DNA of 34,545 bases from Rhodospirillales bacterium (GTDB lineage Bacteria > Pseudomonadota > Alphaproteobacteria > Rhodospirillales > UBA2165): contig JAOMCN010000023.1 of NCBI GenBank assembly GCA_028345065.1, positions 1 through 34,545 of the forward strand, written 5' to 3'. Positions 25,509 to 34,200 of this stretch are shown piece by piece; within the stretch, counting starts at the first letter, position 1; every line of letters begins with the position of its first letter. The notes below the pieces were generated by a model. It ran no database searches, was not told where the DNA came from, and saw nothing but the letters and a program-made list of their open reading frames with translations. The position numbers and the translations under genes are program-made.

Positions 25509-26397
25509 CGTGGCCACCTTCCCGATGTTTCTGCAGCCGTTTGCCAAAATTCTGAGAGATACGATCAAAAATGATTGCCAGCGCGACGATAGCCAAGCCG
25601 TTCATTAACCCTAAAGCTAGGTATTGATTGGAAATCGCGCGTAGAACAGGCACACCTAGTCCCTTCACACCGATCATTGAGGCAATGACCACCATCGCTA
25701 ACGACATCATGATGGTTTGGTTAACGCCAGCAAAAATGTTGGGTAGCGCCAGCGGCACCTGGACGTCAAACAGCTTTTGGCGGTAGTTTGCGCCAAAAGC
25801 ATCTGCAGCCTCCAAAACCTCCTTGTCTACCAACCGGATACCGAGGTTTGTCAACCGCACGATTGGCGGGACGGCGTATATACACACTGCTAGTAAACCT
25901 GGTACTTTACCGATACCCAGCAACATAACCACCGGGATCAAGTAGACGAAACTTGGAATTGTCTGCATCACATCTAGGACAGGGGTGATTAGCGTTTGCA
26001 CCCGATCAGAACGGGCCATCCAAATTCCGAGTGGAATACCCACAACTATACATACAAGTGTTGCTACGGAAATAATGGCCAGCGTTGCCATCGTGTCTTC
26101 CCACATGCCGAAGTAGCCGATCACGAAAAATGACGCTACCGTACCTGCTACGGCGAGCCAACTGCGAGCACCAAGCCAAGCCAATCCGGCCATTATCAGG
26201 ATTATTATCGGCCAGGGGGTAATTATTAACAATTTTTCGAGCCATACCATAAAATACAGCAAGGGCTCAAAAAATGTCTCCAGAGCATCGCCGTAAGCTC
26301 GGGAAAAGTTACGAAAGCCTAAATCAATTGCTTTCTTAAGTTCACGTAACTCCTGGCGATCCATTGTTGGAAATTCGTCAAGAAAGTCCATTATCAC
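25501..26397 (-). CDS. proW: Glycine betaine/proline-type ABC transporter permease (ProW/OpuAB family)
   Basis: A 298-residue permease with about seven membrane helices (from about residue 45 to 285) and a charged N-terminal extension. The EAA loop that docks to the ATPase is EVLEAADAFGANYRQKLFDVQVPLALPN, read here as EAADAFGAN then KLFDVQVPLALPN. The start is either the GTG at 26397 or the ATG two codons later at 26391; both have only a weak AGG site. Its 3' end overlaps the ATPase gene by eight bases, implying translational coupling. An 83-bp gap holding a hairpin separates it from the binding-protein gene upstream. Confidence 0.93.
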   Translation of the reverse strand: MIMDFLDEFPTMDRQELRELKKAIDLGFRNFSRAYGDALETFFEPLLYFMVWLEKLLIITPWPIIILIMAGLAWLGARSWLAVAGTVASFFVIGYFGMWEDTMATLAIISVATLVCIVVGIPLGIWMARSDRVQTLITPVLDVMQTIPSFVYLIPVVMLLGIGKVPGLLAVCIYAVPPIVRLTNLGIRLVDKEVLEAADAFGANYRQKLFDVQVPLALPNIFAGVNQTIMMSLAMVVIASMIGVKGLGVPVLRAISNQYLALGLMNGLAIVALAIIFDRISQNFGKRLQKHREGGHDV

Positions 26398-26414
26398 GCC
26401 TATTCGTGGTCAAT

Positions 26415-26452
26415 ACTAAAAAGGCCCACTGACAGAAATAAATCAGTGGGCC
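26415..26452 (-). terminator. Hairpin plus T-run between the betaine-binding-protein gene and the permease gene
   Basis: GGCCCACTGA (26423-26432) and TCAGTGGGCC (26443-26452) form a perfect 10-bp stem with a 10-base loop. Read on the minus strand it lies just after the binding-protein stop and is followed by TTTTTAGT, the form of an intrinsic terminator. Since the permease and ATPase genes continue on the same strand, it probably acts as a partial terminator or RNA-stabilising hairpin, giving more binding protein than membrane components. Confidence 0.75.
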
Positions 26453-26480
26453 CATGGATTTCAGTATCAGATAATTAGGT

Positions 26481-27476
26481 CTAGCCTTTTATTTTTGCTG
26501 CAACATCGGCTGGAACCCATTTTTTCCAAATGTTTCCGTGTTTTTTCAGGAATTCTGCAGCCGCATCAGCTCCATCGGCTTGGTTGGCCTGCATATAAAC
26601 AAGCATGCTATTCATTACTTTGCCCGGATATACTCGAGACTTCAGGTAGTTAGCCGCTGCACTGCTGCTCTTCTTAAGTTTATCAGTAATCACAGTGTAA
26701 ACAGCAGATTTTGTCCACGAGCTTGGTTTCGGGTTGGCACATTCTTGTTCAGGTTTCACAATGCAGCCGTCCCAGTGTTTGCTACCGACGAAGGGTACAC
26801 CGAAAGGAAGCTTAACCATATTATATTTGCCGATCAACGCAGTGGGAGACCAGTAATAGCCGAACCAGTTCTGACCGCGTTCAACAGCCTTAGCCATCGA
26901 TCCGTCCAGACCAGCTGCGGAACCCGGATCGACCAACAACCAACCCTTCTTTTTCATATCAAATGCACGGAACAAATTGGCATTAACTAACTGACAACCC
27001 CAGCCGGCAGGGCAGCCAACGAATGCACCCTTTGATTTATCTTCCGGATGCGGAAACAATTCCGGATGCTTCAGAACATCCAGAACGGTTTTCAAATTAG
27101 GGTGTTTTTTTGCGGTCTGAGGCGGGATCCACCAACCTTCACCCAGTTCAGTAATCGGAGCGGTATTAATGGAATGCAGGCGACCTTCTCCCTCTGCTTT
27201 TTTTAGCGGCACACGTACCGCATTGGCCCAGAGCTCAGGTGCAACATCCGGCTGGCCTTTTTCATTCATGGATGTGAATGTCGGCATTGTGGCACCGGAG
27301 ACCAACTCAACGTTACAACCATAGCCTTTTTCCAAAAAGATTTTGTCAATGTGGGCCATAAATTGTGCGGACGCCCAATTCATTTCCGCAATTTTAATGC
27401 TACCGCAAGCAGCGTGTGCATTAGCCGTGACAAAAAATCCGGCAACAAAAGCGGCAATCATTCCCAATTTTTTCAT
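26481..27476 (-). CDS. proX: Glycine betaine-type ABC transporter substrate-binding protein (ProX/OpuAC family)
   Basis: A 331-residue periplasmic binding protein with a clear Sec signal peptide (MKKLGMIAAFVAGFFVTANAHA, cleavage after AHA at 20-22) and no lipobox. The mature protein begins CGSIKIAEMNWASAQFMAH and contains the Trp-rich segments EGWWIPPQTA, NWFGYYWSPTA and GCPAGWGCQ; aromatic boxes of this kind bind trimethylammonium groups in this family. Several Cys pairs (for example GCPAGWGC and GCIVKPEQEC) may form disulfides. It is the first gene of the operon, upstream of the hairpin and permease. The exact ligand (betaine, choline, carnitine, DMSP or proline betaine) is not determined. 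Confidence 0.92.
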   Translation of the reverse strand: MKKLGMIAAFVAGFFVTANAHAACGSIKIAEMNWASAQFMAHIDKIFLEKGYGCNVELVSGATMPTFTSMNEKGQPDVAPELWANAVRVPLKKAEGEGRLHSINTAPITELGEGWWIPPQTAKKHPNLKTVLDVLKHPELFPHPEDKSKGAFVGCPAGWGCQLVNANLFRAFDMKKKGWLLVDPGSAAGLDGSMAKAVERGQNWFGYYWSPTALIGKYNMVKLPFGVPFVGSKHWDGCIVKPEQECANPKPSSWTKSAVYTVITDKLKKSSSAAANYLKSRVYPGKVMNSMLVYMQANQADGADAAAEFLKKHGNIWKKWVPADVAAKIKG

Positions 27477-27889
27477 AATAACTCCCCTAGGGTAATTCCT
27501 GTTCTTTAAAATCTATAAATGAGTTGCAACGCAACAATTTAGTTGATTTTTGCAAATAAGCCACAAAATAGCCAGAGTAAAAAAAAACAGTGCTTTATTG
27601 ATGACTATGAAGATTTAGTCGTGGTTGCAGATTTTGCTTTTTTGCTAAACTGGTTTGGCACTATTTTAAGAGCGTTGCGCGGTCAAAGTGGGTTAGAGAA
27701 AGGATTGTTCGAAAAAAGCTATTATTTGCTATTATTGGGTAATTTGTCTGAACACCCAACCTATTAGAATTGCTGTAAAATCGTTTGGCAGAGGTTATTA
27801 CCATAGCGTAGTATTTCGATAATGAGACACTGAAACTAATATTCTATTTTGGTTCAGAAGTTTGAACCCTTGCCATGAAAGGGGAGTTT
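27477..27889. other. Divergent intergenic region between proX and the amidohydrolase gene
   Basis: 413 bp, AT-rich. A 74-codon frame at 27543-27767 has no ribosome site or recognisable protein and is discounted. A small dyad GTTGC-AAC-GCAAC lies about 55 bp before proX. A candidate promoter for the amidohydrolase gene is listed separately. Nothing else is apparent. Confidence 0.6.
27785..27814 (+). promoter_or_regulatory. Candidate promoter of the amidohydrolase gene
   Basis: TTGGCA at 27785-27790 (five of six to -35), an 18-bp spacer, then TAGTAT at 27809-27814 (four of six to -10). It would leave a leader of about 70 bases before the ATG at 27890. Prediction only. Confidence 0.3.
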
Positions 27890-29137
27890 ATGGCTAACGG
27901 TCTGCCGAAAGTAGATCTGATTATCACTGGAGATCGGGTTATTGATCCATCTTCAGGATTAGACGGTCCGGCTCAAATCCACGTCACTAACGGTAAAATT
28001 GTTTCGTTATCAGATGATTTGTCACTTCAGTCCGCAAGCCGACATATCGACGCAACGGGTATGATTGTTTGTCCTGGATTGATTGATATGCATGTGCATG
28101 TGTACGAATGGGTGACTAATTTTGGCCTTCCGGCTGATGATGCCGGGGTGAATTCTGGTGCAACCACCATCATCGACCAGGGAAGCGCGGGTCCGTGGAC
28201 TGTCGGTGGTTTCAAGGCCTATGTTGCCGACCCCGCAATAACTGACGTTCGAAGCTTTGTTTCCGCAAATGTCGCAGGTGCATTAATGGGAGGTATGGAG
28301 GGAATTGTTTTGCACAATCCCGGAATGATGCGGATAGATGCGATCGTTAATGCAGCTTTAGATTATCCGGGTTTTGTCGTGGGAATTAAGTCTCACGGAG
28401 AAACTGGCGGCATTTCCCATTGGGGAACGGAAGTCCTTGAAATGGCCATCAAAGCAGCCGAAGAATCAAAATTGCCGTTGTACGTACATACGGGTGAACT
28501 TTTCCCGGTAGATGAGAAAAATCGACCGGTTCCTGCATCCCTTATGGAAAAGGTGCTCCCCCTGTTGCGCCGAGGAGACACGGTCGCACATGTATACAGC
28601 AACATGCCGGATGGAATTATGGGCCCAGGTGACAAGGTCCCGGCTGTCGTTCGCGACGCCTATGCCAGTGGAATTCATTTCGACATTGGTTATGGCATCA
28701 ATTTCAGCTACCGAATTGCTCGCTCAATGATGGAGGCTGACATACTGCCAAATACAATCGGCAGTGACGTACACGCAGACTTTAATTGTTATCACGACGA
28801 TAGCAAACTCGATTACAGCCTGTGTGGGGCAATTACGAGGCTCTGCGCACTTGGGATGCCTCTTGCCGATGTTATCAGACGAGCCACTTTAAATCCCGCG
28901 AAGGTGTTAGGTGAGGAGAACATGATCGGTACTCTGGCGCCTGGTTCGCGTGCTGACATTACATTTCTCGAGCCAGTTGAAGGGCGCTGGATATTATCAG
29001 ACGCGGAAGGTGAGGTTCTTACGGTTGAGGAACGGTTCGTTCCGTCACGCGTGTTTTGTGCCGGGGTTGATATCGAGCCGAGTAAACGACTTCTTAGGGA
29101 CATTTGGGAGTGGGAGAACACGTTAGCGGCGGAATAG
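27890..29137 (+). CDS. Amidohydrolase/deacetylase-family metallohydrolase (cog3964-like)
   Basis: A 415-residue dihydroorotase-like amidohydrolase. The ATG at 27890 is preferred because GGGGAG lies four bases before it; an ATG at 27875 is upstream of that site. The binuclear metal centre looks complete: His68 and His70 (DMHVHV), bridging Lys167 (VGIKSHGE), His200 (YVHTGE), His234 (VAHVYS) and Asp293 (IGSDVHAD). Family members hydrolyse cyclic amides or N-acyl compounds; the Atu3266-type branch deacetylates acyl-hydroxyacid or amino-acid derivatives. It stands alone between the betaine transporter (divergent) and the isochorismatase-type gene (convergent). The substrate is unknown. Confidence 0.9.
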   Translation: MANGLPKVDLIITGDRVIDPSSGLDGPAQIHVTNGKIVSLSDDLSLQSASRHIDATGMIVCPGLIDMHVHVYEWVTNFGLPADDAGVNSGATTIIDQGSAGPWTVGGFKAYVADPAITDVRSFVSANVAGALMGGMEGIVLHNPGMMRIDAIVNAALDYPGFVVGIKSHGETGGISHWGTEVLEMAIKAAEESKLPLYVHTGELFPVDEKNRPVPASLMEKVLPLLRRGDTVAHVYSNMPDGIMGPGDKVPAVVRDAYASGIHFDIGYGINFSYRIARSMMEADILPNTIGSDVHADFNCYHDDSKLDYSLCGAITRLCALGMPLADVIRRATLNPAKVLGEENMIGTLAPGSRADITFLEPVEGRWILSDAEGEVLTVEERFVPSRVFCAGVDIEPSKRLLRDIWEWENTLAAE

Positions 29138-29174
29138 ATGTCTTGTTATAATTTAGCCGTGTTATCCCTCAATA

Positions 29175-29879
29175 TTATTTTTTTGCATTTTGACGGTCAG
29201 AAGCTTCCAATCGAGCACACAGTTCGTCAGTATCTTGGACGTCGCCGAAATTGGTATAGAAAGACGTTAGTGCGTTAGCATGTTCTTCGTCCGAAAAGGT
29301 GGCACAACCGTCTGAAACCATTAGCGTCCGGTAATTCAGCATCATCGCGTCACGCGCAGTAGAATCGCAGCAGACGTTGGTGGCAACACCGCAGACAAGA
29401 ATGTTTTCAATGCTGTTATCCCTGAGAATAAGCTCTATATCGGATGATCCCCCGATGAAAGCACTGTAACGGCGTTTTATGACACGGTAGTCTTCCTCTT
29501 GCACGTCGAGGGTTGGCCAGAGTTCAAAAGGCCATTCACCCGGCGTCATCGATTTAACCCGCAGTTCACCTTTCTCAGGTGTATAGCGTTCATGGACAGT
29601 TTTCCACGAATCAGAAGTGTGATGGGGAGCGAGATTTTGAATCCACACTACGATGCCGCCTGTTTTTCTGACGACATCAGCAATTCGATTTATGTTGTCC
29701 ACAATTGTCTGCCCGACGGGAGCACCCGCAAGCTGGCTTTCGTCGAGAAAGTAATTCTGCATATCAACGACAACAAGAGCGGTGCATTCAGTTTCAAATG
29801 TTTCCTGAACATGTTCACGCCCCAACCGTTCGATCATTCGATCGACATATTTCTGAGGCATTTGAAATGGGTGTGGCAT
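29175..29879 (-). CDS. Isochorismatase-family cysteine hydrolase (RutB/N-carbamoylsarcosine-amidase-like)
   Basis: A 234-residue cysteine hydrolase with the complete triad: Asp39 (LVVVDMQNYF), Lys135 (VIKRRYSAF) and Cys170 (CGVATNVCCDSTARDA). The cis-peptide segment GVATNVC is typical. Relatives include ureidoacrylate amidohydrolase RutB, N-carbamoylsarcosine amidohydrolase, nicotinamidase and biuret hydrolase. The length and the ATNVC-x-STARD motif are closest in style to RutB, but no rutA is visible. It is transcribed away from the KstD-like gene, with a 234-bp divergent region. Likely function: hydrolysis of a carbamoyl or amide group in the cytoplasm, releasing ammonia and CO2 or an acid. 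Confidence 0.9.
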   Translation of the reverse strand: MPHPFQMPQKYVDRMIERLGREHVQETFETECTALVVVDMQNYFLDESQLAGAPVGQTIVDNINRIADVVRKTGGIVVWIQNLAPHHTSDSWKTVHERYTPEKGELRVKSMTPGEWPFELWPTLDVQEEDYRVIKRRYSAFIGGSSDIELILRDNSIENILVCGVATNVCCDSTARDAMMLNYRTLMVSDGCATFSDEEHANALTSFYTNFGDVQDTDELCARLEASDRQNAKK

Positions 29880-30004
29880 TAGTTAATAACCCTAATTTGA
29901 GTAAATGATAGGATAATCATAAAACATCTGCAATAGAACGAACTGATTTAACGGCAACATTTGTATTCCTAATAATTTTGATAAATTACTCAACCGTTCA
30001 AACT

Positions 30005-30018
30005 AAACCGTCCGGTTT
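30005..30018. promoter_or_regulatory. Palindrome AAACCG-TC-CGGTTT, candidate TetR-type operator
   Basis: A 14-bp near-palindrome with six-base arms in the divergent region between the isochorismatase-type gene and the KstD-like gene, about 95 bp before the latter's start. Short dyads of the AACCG-CGGTT type are common TetR-family targets. No regulator gene is in the window. Confidence 0.35.
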
Positions 30019-30113
30019 TAGAACTGATGTACCGTCGAAGAAATTAACTTGATCTCATTTTAATGATGAATAACCATGCAACACTGATTTAAGAATATAT
30101 CAGGATAAATTCT

Positions 30114-31835
30114 ATGGAAAATGATACGGATGTTTCTTGGGATCGAAAAGTAGATCTTTTAGTCGCTGGTGCAGGACCCGGTGGGATGACAACGGCTTTA
30201 GTTGGTGCGTTAGAAGAGCTCGATGTTTTAGTTTGCGAAAAATCCCAACAGGTGGGAGGGACAGGCGCCACATCAGCAGGCACGCTTTGGATACCTGAAA
30301 ATTCGCAAAGTAAAGCGGAAGGTTATAAAGATTCAGCTTCGGAGGCTGCAAGGTACTTGGAAGGCCTGATAGGCGAAGACGGCGATGAGGAACGTCGTCA
30401 AGTCTATTTGGATGACGGACCAAAGGTTATCGACTATCTTGCAGAGCGAACGGAAGTAAAGTTTTCCCCGTGTGGCAGGCACCCGGATTACCGAAATAAC
30501 ATCGCCGGCGCAGGGTTAGACGGTAGAGCGATAGTTGCTGAACAATTTGACGGGAGAAAACTTGGCCAAGATTTTGACCGCGTCCGTCCGCCGATAGAAG
30601 AGTTTATGTTATTTGGTGGCATGATGGTTAGCAAAGAAGACGTTGCATGCCTTGTTAATCGATATAAATCGATCATGAACTTCACGCATAGCGCGTCAAT
30701 TTATATTCGTTATTTAATCGATCTTTTGACGCACAAGCGCGGCACACGGCTTACAATGGGAAATGCTCTGACAGCGCGCCTTTTTTATAGTCTGCGGCAA
30801 CAAAATGTTCCGGTGCTATTCGGATCGCCCATAATTGAGTTAGTCGTTAAAGAAAACCGAGTTCAGGGTGCTATCATCGAAAACGAACAAGGTAGACAGA
30901 GTATTCTGGCGAGAAAAGGGGTCGTATTTGCAACCGGAGGATTTGCGAATAATCCTGACTTTCGCGAGAGCTTTATGCCAAAACCGTTACCACCATATTC
31001 GATGGCAAGCAGTTATAATACTGGTGACGGCTTAAACATCGGAAAAAGCGCGGGTGCAGGAATAGTGGTTCCTTCGCACAAAAGGAGCGCTTTCTGGTCA
31101 CCGGTGTCAGTAACTAAGCGGAGGGACGGTTCTAATGGCCTTTTCCCACATATTTTGCTCGATCGTGCAAAACCCGGGTTGATAGCTGTTAATTCTCAAG
31201 GGCAACGTTTTACGAATGAAGCTTGTTCCTACCATGATTTTGTCGAGGCGATGTACCGTTCACATGAGGTTATTAATACCATGCCTGCTTGGTTGATATG
31301 CGATTCAACTTTCGTGTTCAAGTATGGGATTGGGACCATCCACCCCGGTACCACGAATTTGAGGAAAGTTGCTGAGGCTGGTTATGCAACAATTTCTGAT
31401 ACCATCAGTGACCTCGCAACATCGCTTGGAATTAAAAAAAATAAGCTCGAAAATACGGTGAGGCGTAACAATGAATTTGCCACAACAGGAATTGATTCTG
31501 ATTTTGGTAAAGGTGATTTGGAGCTTAATCGGTTTAACGGGGATGCCGATAATAAACCCAACCCGTGTCTTGGCAATATTGAAAAGCCGCCATTTGTAGC
31601 AGTTGCCGTTTGGCCGGCGGAAATTGGATGCAGTATTGGTCTCAAGACAAATATAAACGGTCAGGTTCTTAATAGAGATGATAAAGAAATTATTGGCATG
31701 TATGCCTGTGGCAACGATATGTCATCGATAATGGCGGGGTGTTATCCTGGACCCGGCATAACACTTGGTCCGGCAATAGTATTTGGTTATCGCGTTGCTA
31801 AGCATGCTGCTGGACGGGCTTCCACTCAATCGTGA
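30114..31835 (+). CDS. FAD-dependent dehydrogenase, 3-ketosteroid-delta1-dehydrogenase/fumarate-reductase flavoprotein family
   Basis: A 573-residue flavoprotein. The N-terminal dinucleotide fold has VDLLVAGAGPGGMTTAL (GxGxxG at 19-24) and the CEKSQQVGGTGATSAGTLWIP loop, read as VCEKSQQVGGTGATSAG. The FAD-closing C-terminal segment is CYPGPGITLGPAIVFGYRVAKHAAG, here YPGPGITLGPAIVFGYR, a hallmark of the KstD/FAD-binding dehydrogenase branch. No signal peptide. Such enzymes desaturate steroids or reduce double bonds in unsaturated acids. No sterol-catabolism genes are in the window, so the substrate is uncertain. It diverges from the isochorismatase-type gene and converges on the iron-type alcohol dehydrogenase gene. 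Confidence 0.9.
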   Translation: MENDTDVSWDRKVDLLVAGAGPGGMTTALVGALEELDVLVCEKSQQVGGTGATSAGTLWIPENSQSKAEGYKDSASEAARYLEGLIGEDGDEERRQVYLDDGPKVIDYLAERTEVKFSPCGRHPDYRNNIAGAGLDGRAIVAEQFDGRKLGQDFDRVRPPIEEFMLFGGMMVSKEDVACLVNRYKSIMNFTHSASIYIRYLIDLLTHKRGTRLTMGNALTARLFYSLRQQNVPVLFGSPIIELVVKENRVQGAIIENEQGRQSILARKGVVFATGGFANNPDFRESFMPKPLPPYSMASSYNTGDGLNIGKSAGAGIVVPSHKRSAFWSPVSVTKRRDGSNGLFPHILLDRAKPGLIAVNSQGQRFTNEACSYHDFVEAMYRSHEVINTMPAWLICDSTFVFKYGIGTIHPGTTNLRKVAEAGYATISDTISDLATSLGIKKNKLENTVRRNNEFATTGIDSDFGKGDLELNRFNGDADNKPNPCLGNIEKPPFVAVAVWPAEIGCSIGLKTNINGQVLNRDDKEIIGMYACGNDMSSIMAGCYPGPGITLGPAIVFGYRVAKHAAGRASTQS

Positions 31836-31968
31836 GCTTCAGGAAATGCTAACCGTGTTCTAATCGACGCAAATTCTGTTGACCACATAATCAAAAAATA
31901 TGAAGTAGTTTTTGGACTAACGATGAGAATGCAAACCGCAATGATGGTTTAAATTCTGGCAATATTTA

Positions 31969-33078
31969 TCACCGCGCTAAATTCAGTATTTCAAGCGCAC
32001 CATCAAAATTCAACTTACGGGGGTTTCCTTTTTGTGACGGATCTAATAGGGACATCTTCGCAATAAGACTGAATTTACTGTCATCCACGCCTATTCCTGC
32101 CAATCGATCGGGAACGCCTATGTTATTTCGAAGTTGTATAATCCAATTTCGAAAACCGTCAAATCCACCCTTGATATTCAAATGACGGGATAGGTTGTTA
32201 ATTCGATCTTCAATTGTTCTGCGGTTCCAATCCAGAACGAACGGCATAAGCACGGCATTAGTCATGCCATGGTGTGTATTGTATATCGCGCCAATTGGAT
32301 GGGAAAGCGCGTGCATTGCGCCAAGTCCGCGTTGGAAAGCTGTGGCACCCATCATAGAGGCCGCGAGCATGTTTCCTCTGGCATGGATGTTGGTGCCATC
32401 TTGGAAAACTTCCTCAATATTATCTTTTATAAGCAGCATACCCTGTAAAGCTATCCCTTCTGACATCGGATGAAATGATGTTGCACAGTAGGCCTCTAGG
32501 CAGTGAGACAAAGCATCCATACCCGTACCTGCAGTTATGTGAGGCGGCATACCCATCGTGACTTCCGGGTCACCTATTACGATTGATGGTAATATTTTGG
32601 GATGGAAAATTATATTTTTTGTATTTGTATCAGAATTTATGAGAACACCCGCTCTGCCGACTTCTGATCCCGTTCCAGCAGTTGTGGGAATAGCTATTAT
32701 TGGAAAAATTTTATTAGGGTCAGCCAGCATCCATTGGTCACCAATATCCTGAAAGTCCCATATAGATCTAACCTGCAAGGACATAAAGGCTACCAATTTT
32801 GCAAGGTCTATAACTGATCCTCCTCCGAGGGCAATTACGCCGTCGTGTTTTCCGTCTCGGAATGCTCCAATCGCCTTTTTCAGGTGGGTTTCATTGGGAT
32901 TTGTCTGGGCATCGCAAAAAACAGATGAAGTTAGATCCGCCGCTTTTAAAATCATAAGCGCCTTTTGTGTAAATGGGAGCTTACCAATAAAATTATCGGT
33001 TATAATAAGCGGTCGAACAATTTTTAGGCTCCTGCATGCATCCGCTAACTCTTCAATGCGCCCGGTGCCAAACCTCAC
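31969..33078 (-). CDS. Iron-containing (group III) alcohol dehydrogenase; conserved N-terminus extends upstream of the first usable start codon
   Basis: The first standard start is a GTG at 33078 (369 residues), but the same frame upstream reads IVKLYANWSYPTEV before RFGTGRI, the usual Fe-ADH opening, back to a TGA stop at 33139-33141 with no ATG, GTG or TTG between. An AGAAGG site lies nine bases before an ATC codon at 33115-33117, so initiation at ATC is possible. Visible are the NAD-binding GGGSVIDLAK, PTTAGTGSEV, and the metal ligands in GTGMDALSHCLEAY and HALSHPIGAIYNTHHG. The function is NAD(P)-dependent interconversion of an alcohol or maleylacetate-like substrate. It converges on the KstD-like gene. 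Confidence 0.88.
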   Translation of the reverse strand: MRFGTGRIEELADACRSLKIVRPLIITDNFIGKLPFTQKALMILKAADLTSSVFCDAQTNPNETHLKKAIGAFRDGKHDGVIALGGGSVIDLAKLVAFMSLQVRSIWDFQDIGDQWMLADPNKIFPIIAIPTTAGTGSEVGRAGVLINSDTNTKNIIFHPKILPSIVIGDPEVTMGMPPHITAGTGMDALSHCLEAYCATSFHPMSEGIALQGMLLIKDNIEEVFQDGTNIHARGNMLAASMMGATAFQRGLGAMHALSHPIGAIYNTHHGMTNAVLMPFVLDWNRRTIEDRINNLSRHLNIKGGFDGFRNWIIQLRNNIGVPDRLAGIGVDDSKFSLIAKMSLLDPSQKGNPRKLNFDGALEILNLAR

Positions 33079-33396
33079 TTCCGTTGGATAACTCCAGTTT
33101 GCATAAAGTTTAACGATTTTTAAATTCCTTCTAAATTGTCAAATCCGAGAGATATTTTATTAAGGCTGTATTGCACGAATTAAACGTATTTTTTAGCCGA
33201 TAATACATTGGTCCACCAATAAAACTTACAACAAAAGTTGGATGGCAATTATTCAGGCATTTTTGGGAAATAGTCGTTACACCAACGAGCTGAAGAATGA
33301 CCGTGCCCCCTGATAGAAGCGCTCTGGCCACGTCATTCATTCATAGCGATAGTAATGTTTTCAAAAGTTGAACAATTTATCCATAGTACGCGTCTA
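33079..33396. other. Region between the alpha/beta hydrolase gene and the iron-type alcohol dehydrogenase gene
   Basis: 318 bp. The last 39 bases on the minus strand (33079-33117) appear to encode the missing N-terminus of the alcohol dehydrogenase. A 69-codon frame at 33131-33340 (minus) has no recognisable protein, no good ribosome site, and is not called. No clear terminator is seen after the alpha/beta hydrolase gene. Confidence 0.55.
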
Positions 33397-34191
33397 TTAG
33401 ACTTTGAGGGCATTTCGTAAAAAGGTTAGCAAATGTCCGTTAATTTGATCAGGATCTTCGGCAAGTGCCATGTGCATAAGTTTGGGAAGGATAACAGAGC
33501 GGGCACCTGGAATGGCGTCTGCCATCCTGTGGGTCATTTCTGGAGTGTTTCCATGATCATTCTGACTGGTCATTACTAGCGTTGGGCACTCAATACTTTG
33601 GATCATATCAACTAATTCGGCATTACCTTCGACTAGAACCCGGTAAATTTTTGGATAGATCATTGGATCGTTGGCTTCCAACCATCCCCGGACTAAGGAA
33701 ATAATTTTAGGATTATTCAATCGGAAGGGGTGCGTAAACCAACGGTCTAGGGCTGCGTCGATCATTGCGTTCGGTCCGCTTTCACGTGATTGATCAGCGC
33801 GCATTTGAACAGCTTCGGTTTCTTTTTGCGTACGGTCATGGGCAGAATTCAAAATAGCTAACGCAGATAACCGGGACGGATGGTCATAGGCAAAACGTCG
33901 GGCAATCATGCCACCGATGGAAAAACCAACAACACCTGTTACAGTAACGTTTGCTTCATTGAGAAGTCTGATAAGTTGATTGGAGAATAACCGAAGGGTG
34001 GGCCTCGAAGGCGGATTAGAGCTCTCTCCATGGCCCCAAAGATCGTATGTTAAAACGTCAAATTCCTTTGCAAGTGAAGGTAACTGCCATTGCCACATGG
34101 CCCGGTTCATACCCAGACCGTGAATCAATATAACAGTCGGTCCAAAACCATCCCTTTGATATACAGTACCGTCACTTGTAGAGCGCTTCAT
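33397..34191 (-). CDS. Alpha/beta hydrolase (PcaD/RutD-like)
   Basis: A 264-residue alpha/beta hydrolase with triad Ser91 (VVGFSIGG), Asp212 (SQNDHGNTP) and His240 (KLMHMALAEDP), and an oxyanion segment ILIHGLGMNRAMW. It is a second, divergent relative of the hydrolase at 4823-5617. It starts nine bases after the stop of a RidA-family gene, so the two are co-transcribed; RidA plus alpha/beta hydrolase is the RutC-RutD pairing in uracil degradation, although neither sequence is close enough for me to assign those names. The ribosome site is weak. Substrate: probably an ester, lactone or carbamate intermediate. Confidence 0.9.
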   Translation of the reverse strand: MKRSTSDGTVYQRDGFGPTVILIHGLGMNRAMWQWQLPSLAKEFDVLTYDLWGHGESSNPPSRPTLRLFSNQLIRLLNEANVTVTGVVGFSIGGMIARRFAYDHPSRLSALAILNSAHDRTQKETEAVQMRADQSRESGPNAMIDAALDRWFTHPFRLNNPKIISLVRGWLEANDPMIYPKIYRVLVEGNAELVDMIQSIECPTLVMTSQNDHGNTPEMTHRMADAIPGARSVILPKLMHMALAEDPDQINGHLLTFLRNALKV

Positions 34192-34200
34192 CCGGAAATC

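Noticed and set aside
26538-26990. 150-codon frame antisense to proX
   Set aside because: It lies wholly inside a well-supported gene and resembles no protein family.
27543-27767. 74-codon frame in the proX/amidohydrolase gap
   Set aside because: No ribosome site, AT-driven composition, no recognisable features.
31910-31940. AAACC-N8-GGTTT hairpin between convergent KstD-like and alcohol dehydrogenase genes
   Set aside because: Five-base stem and no T-run on either strand.
33131-33340. 69-codon minus-strand frame between hydrolase and alcohol dehydrogenase
   Set aside because: No family resemblance or convincing ribosome site.
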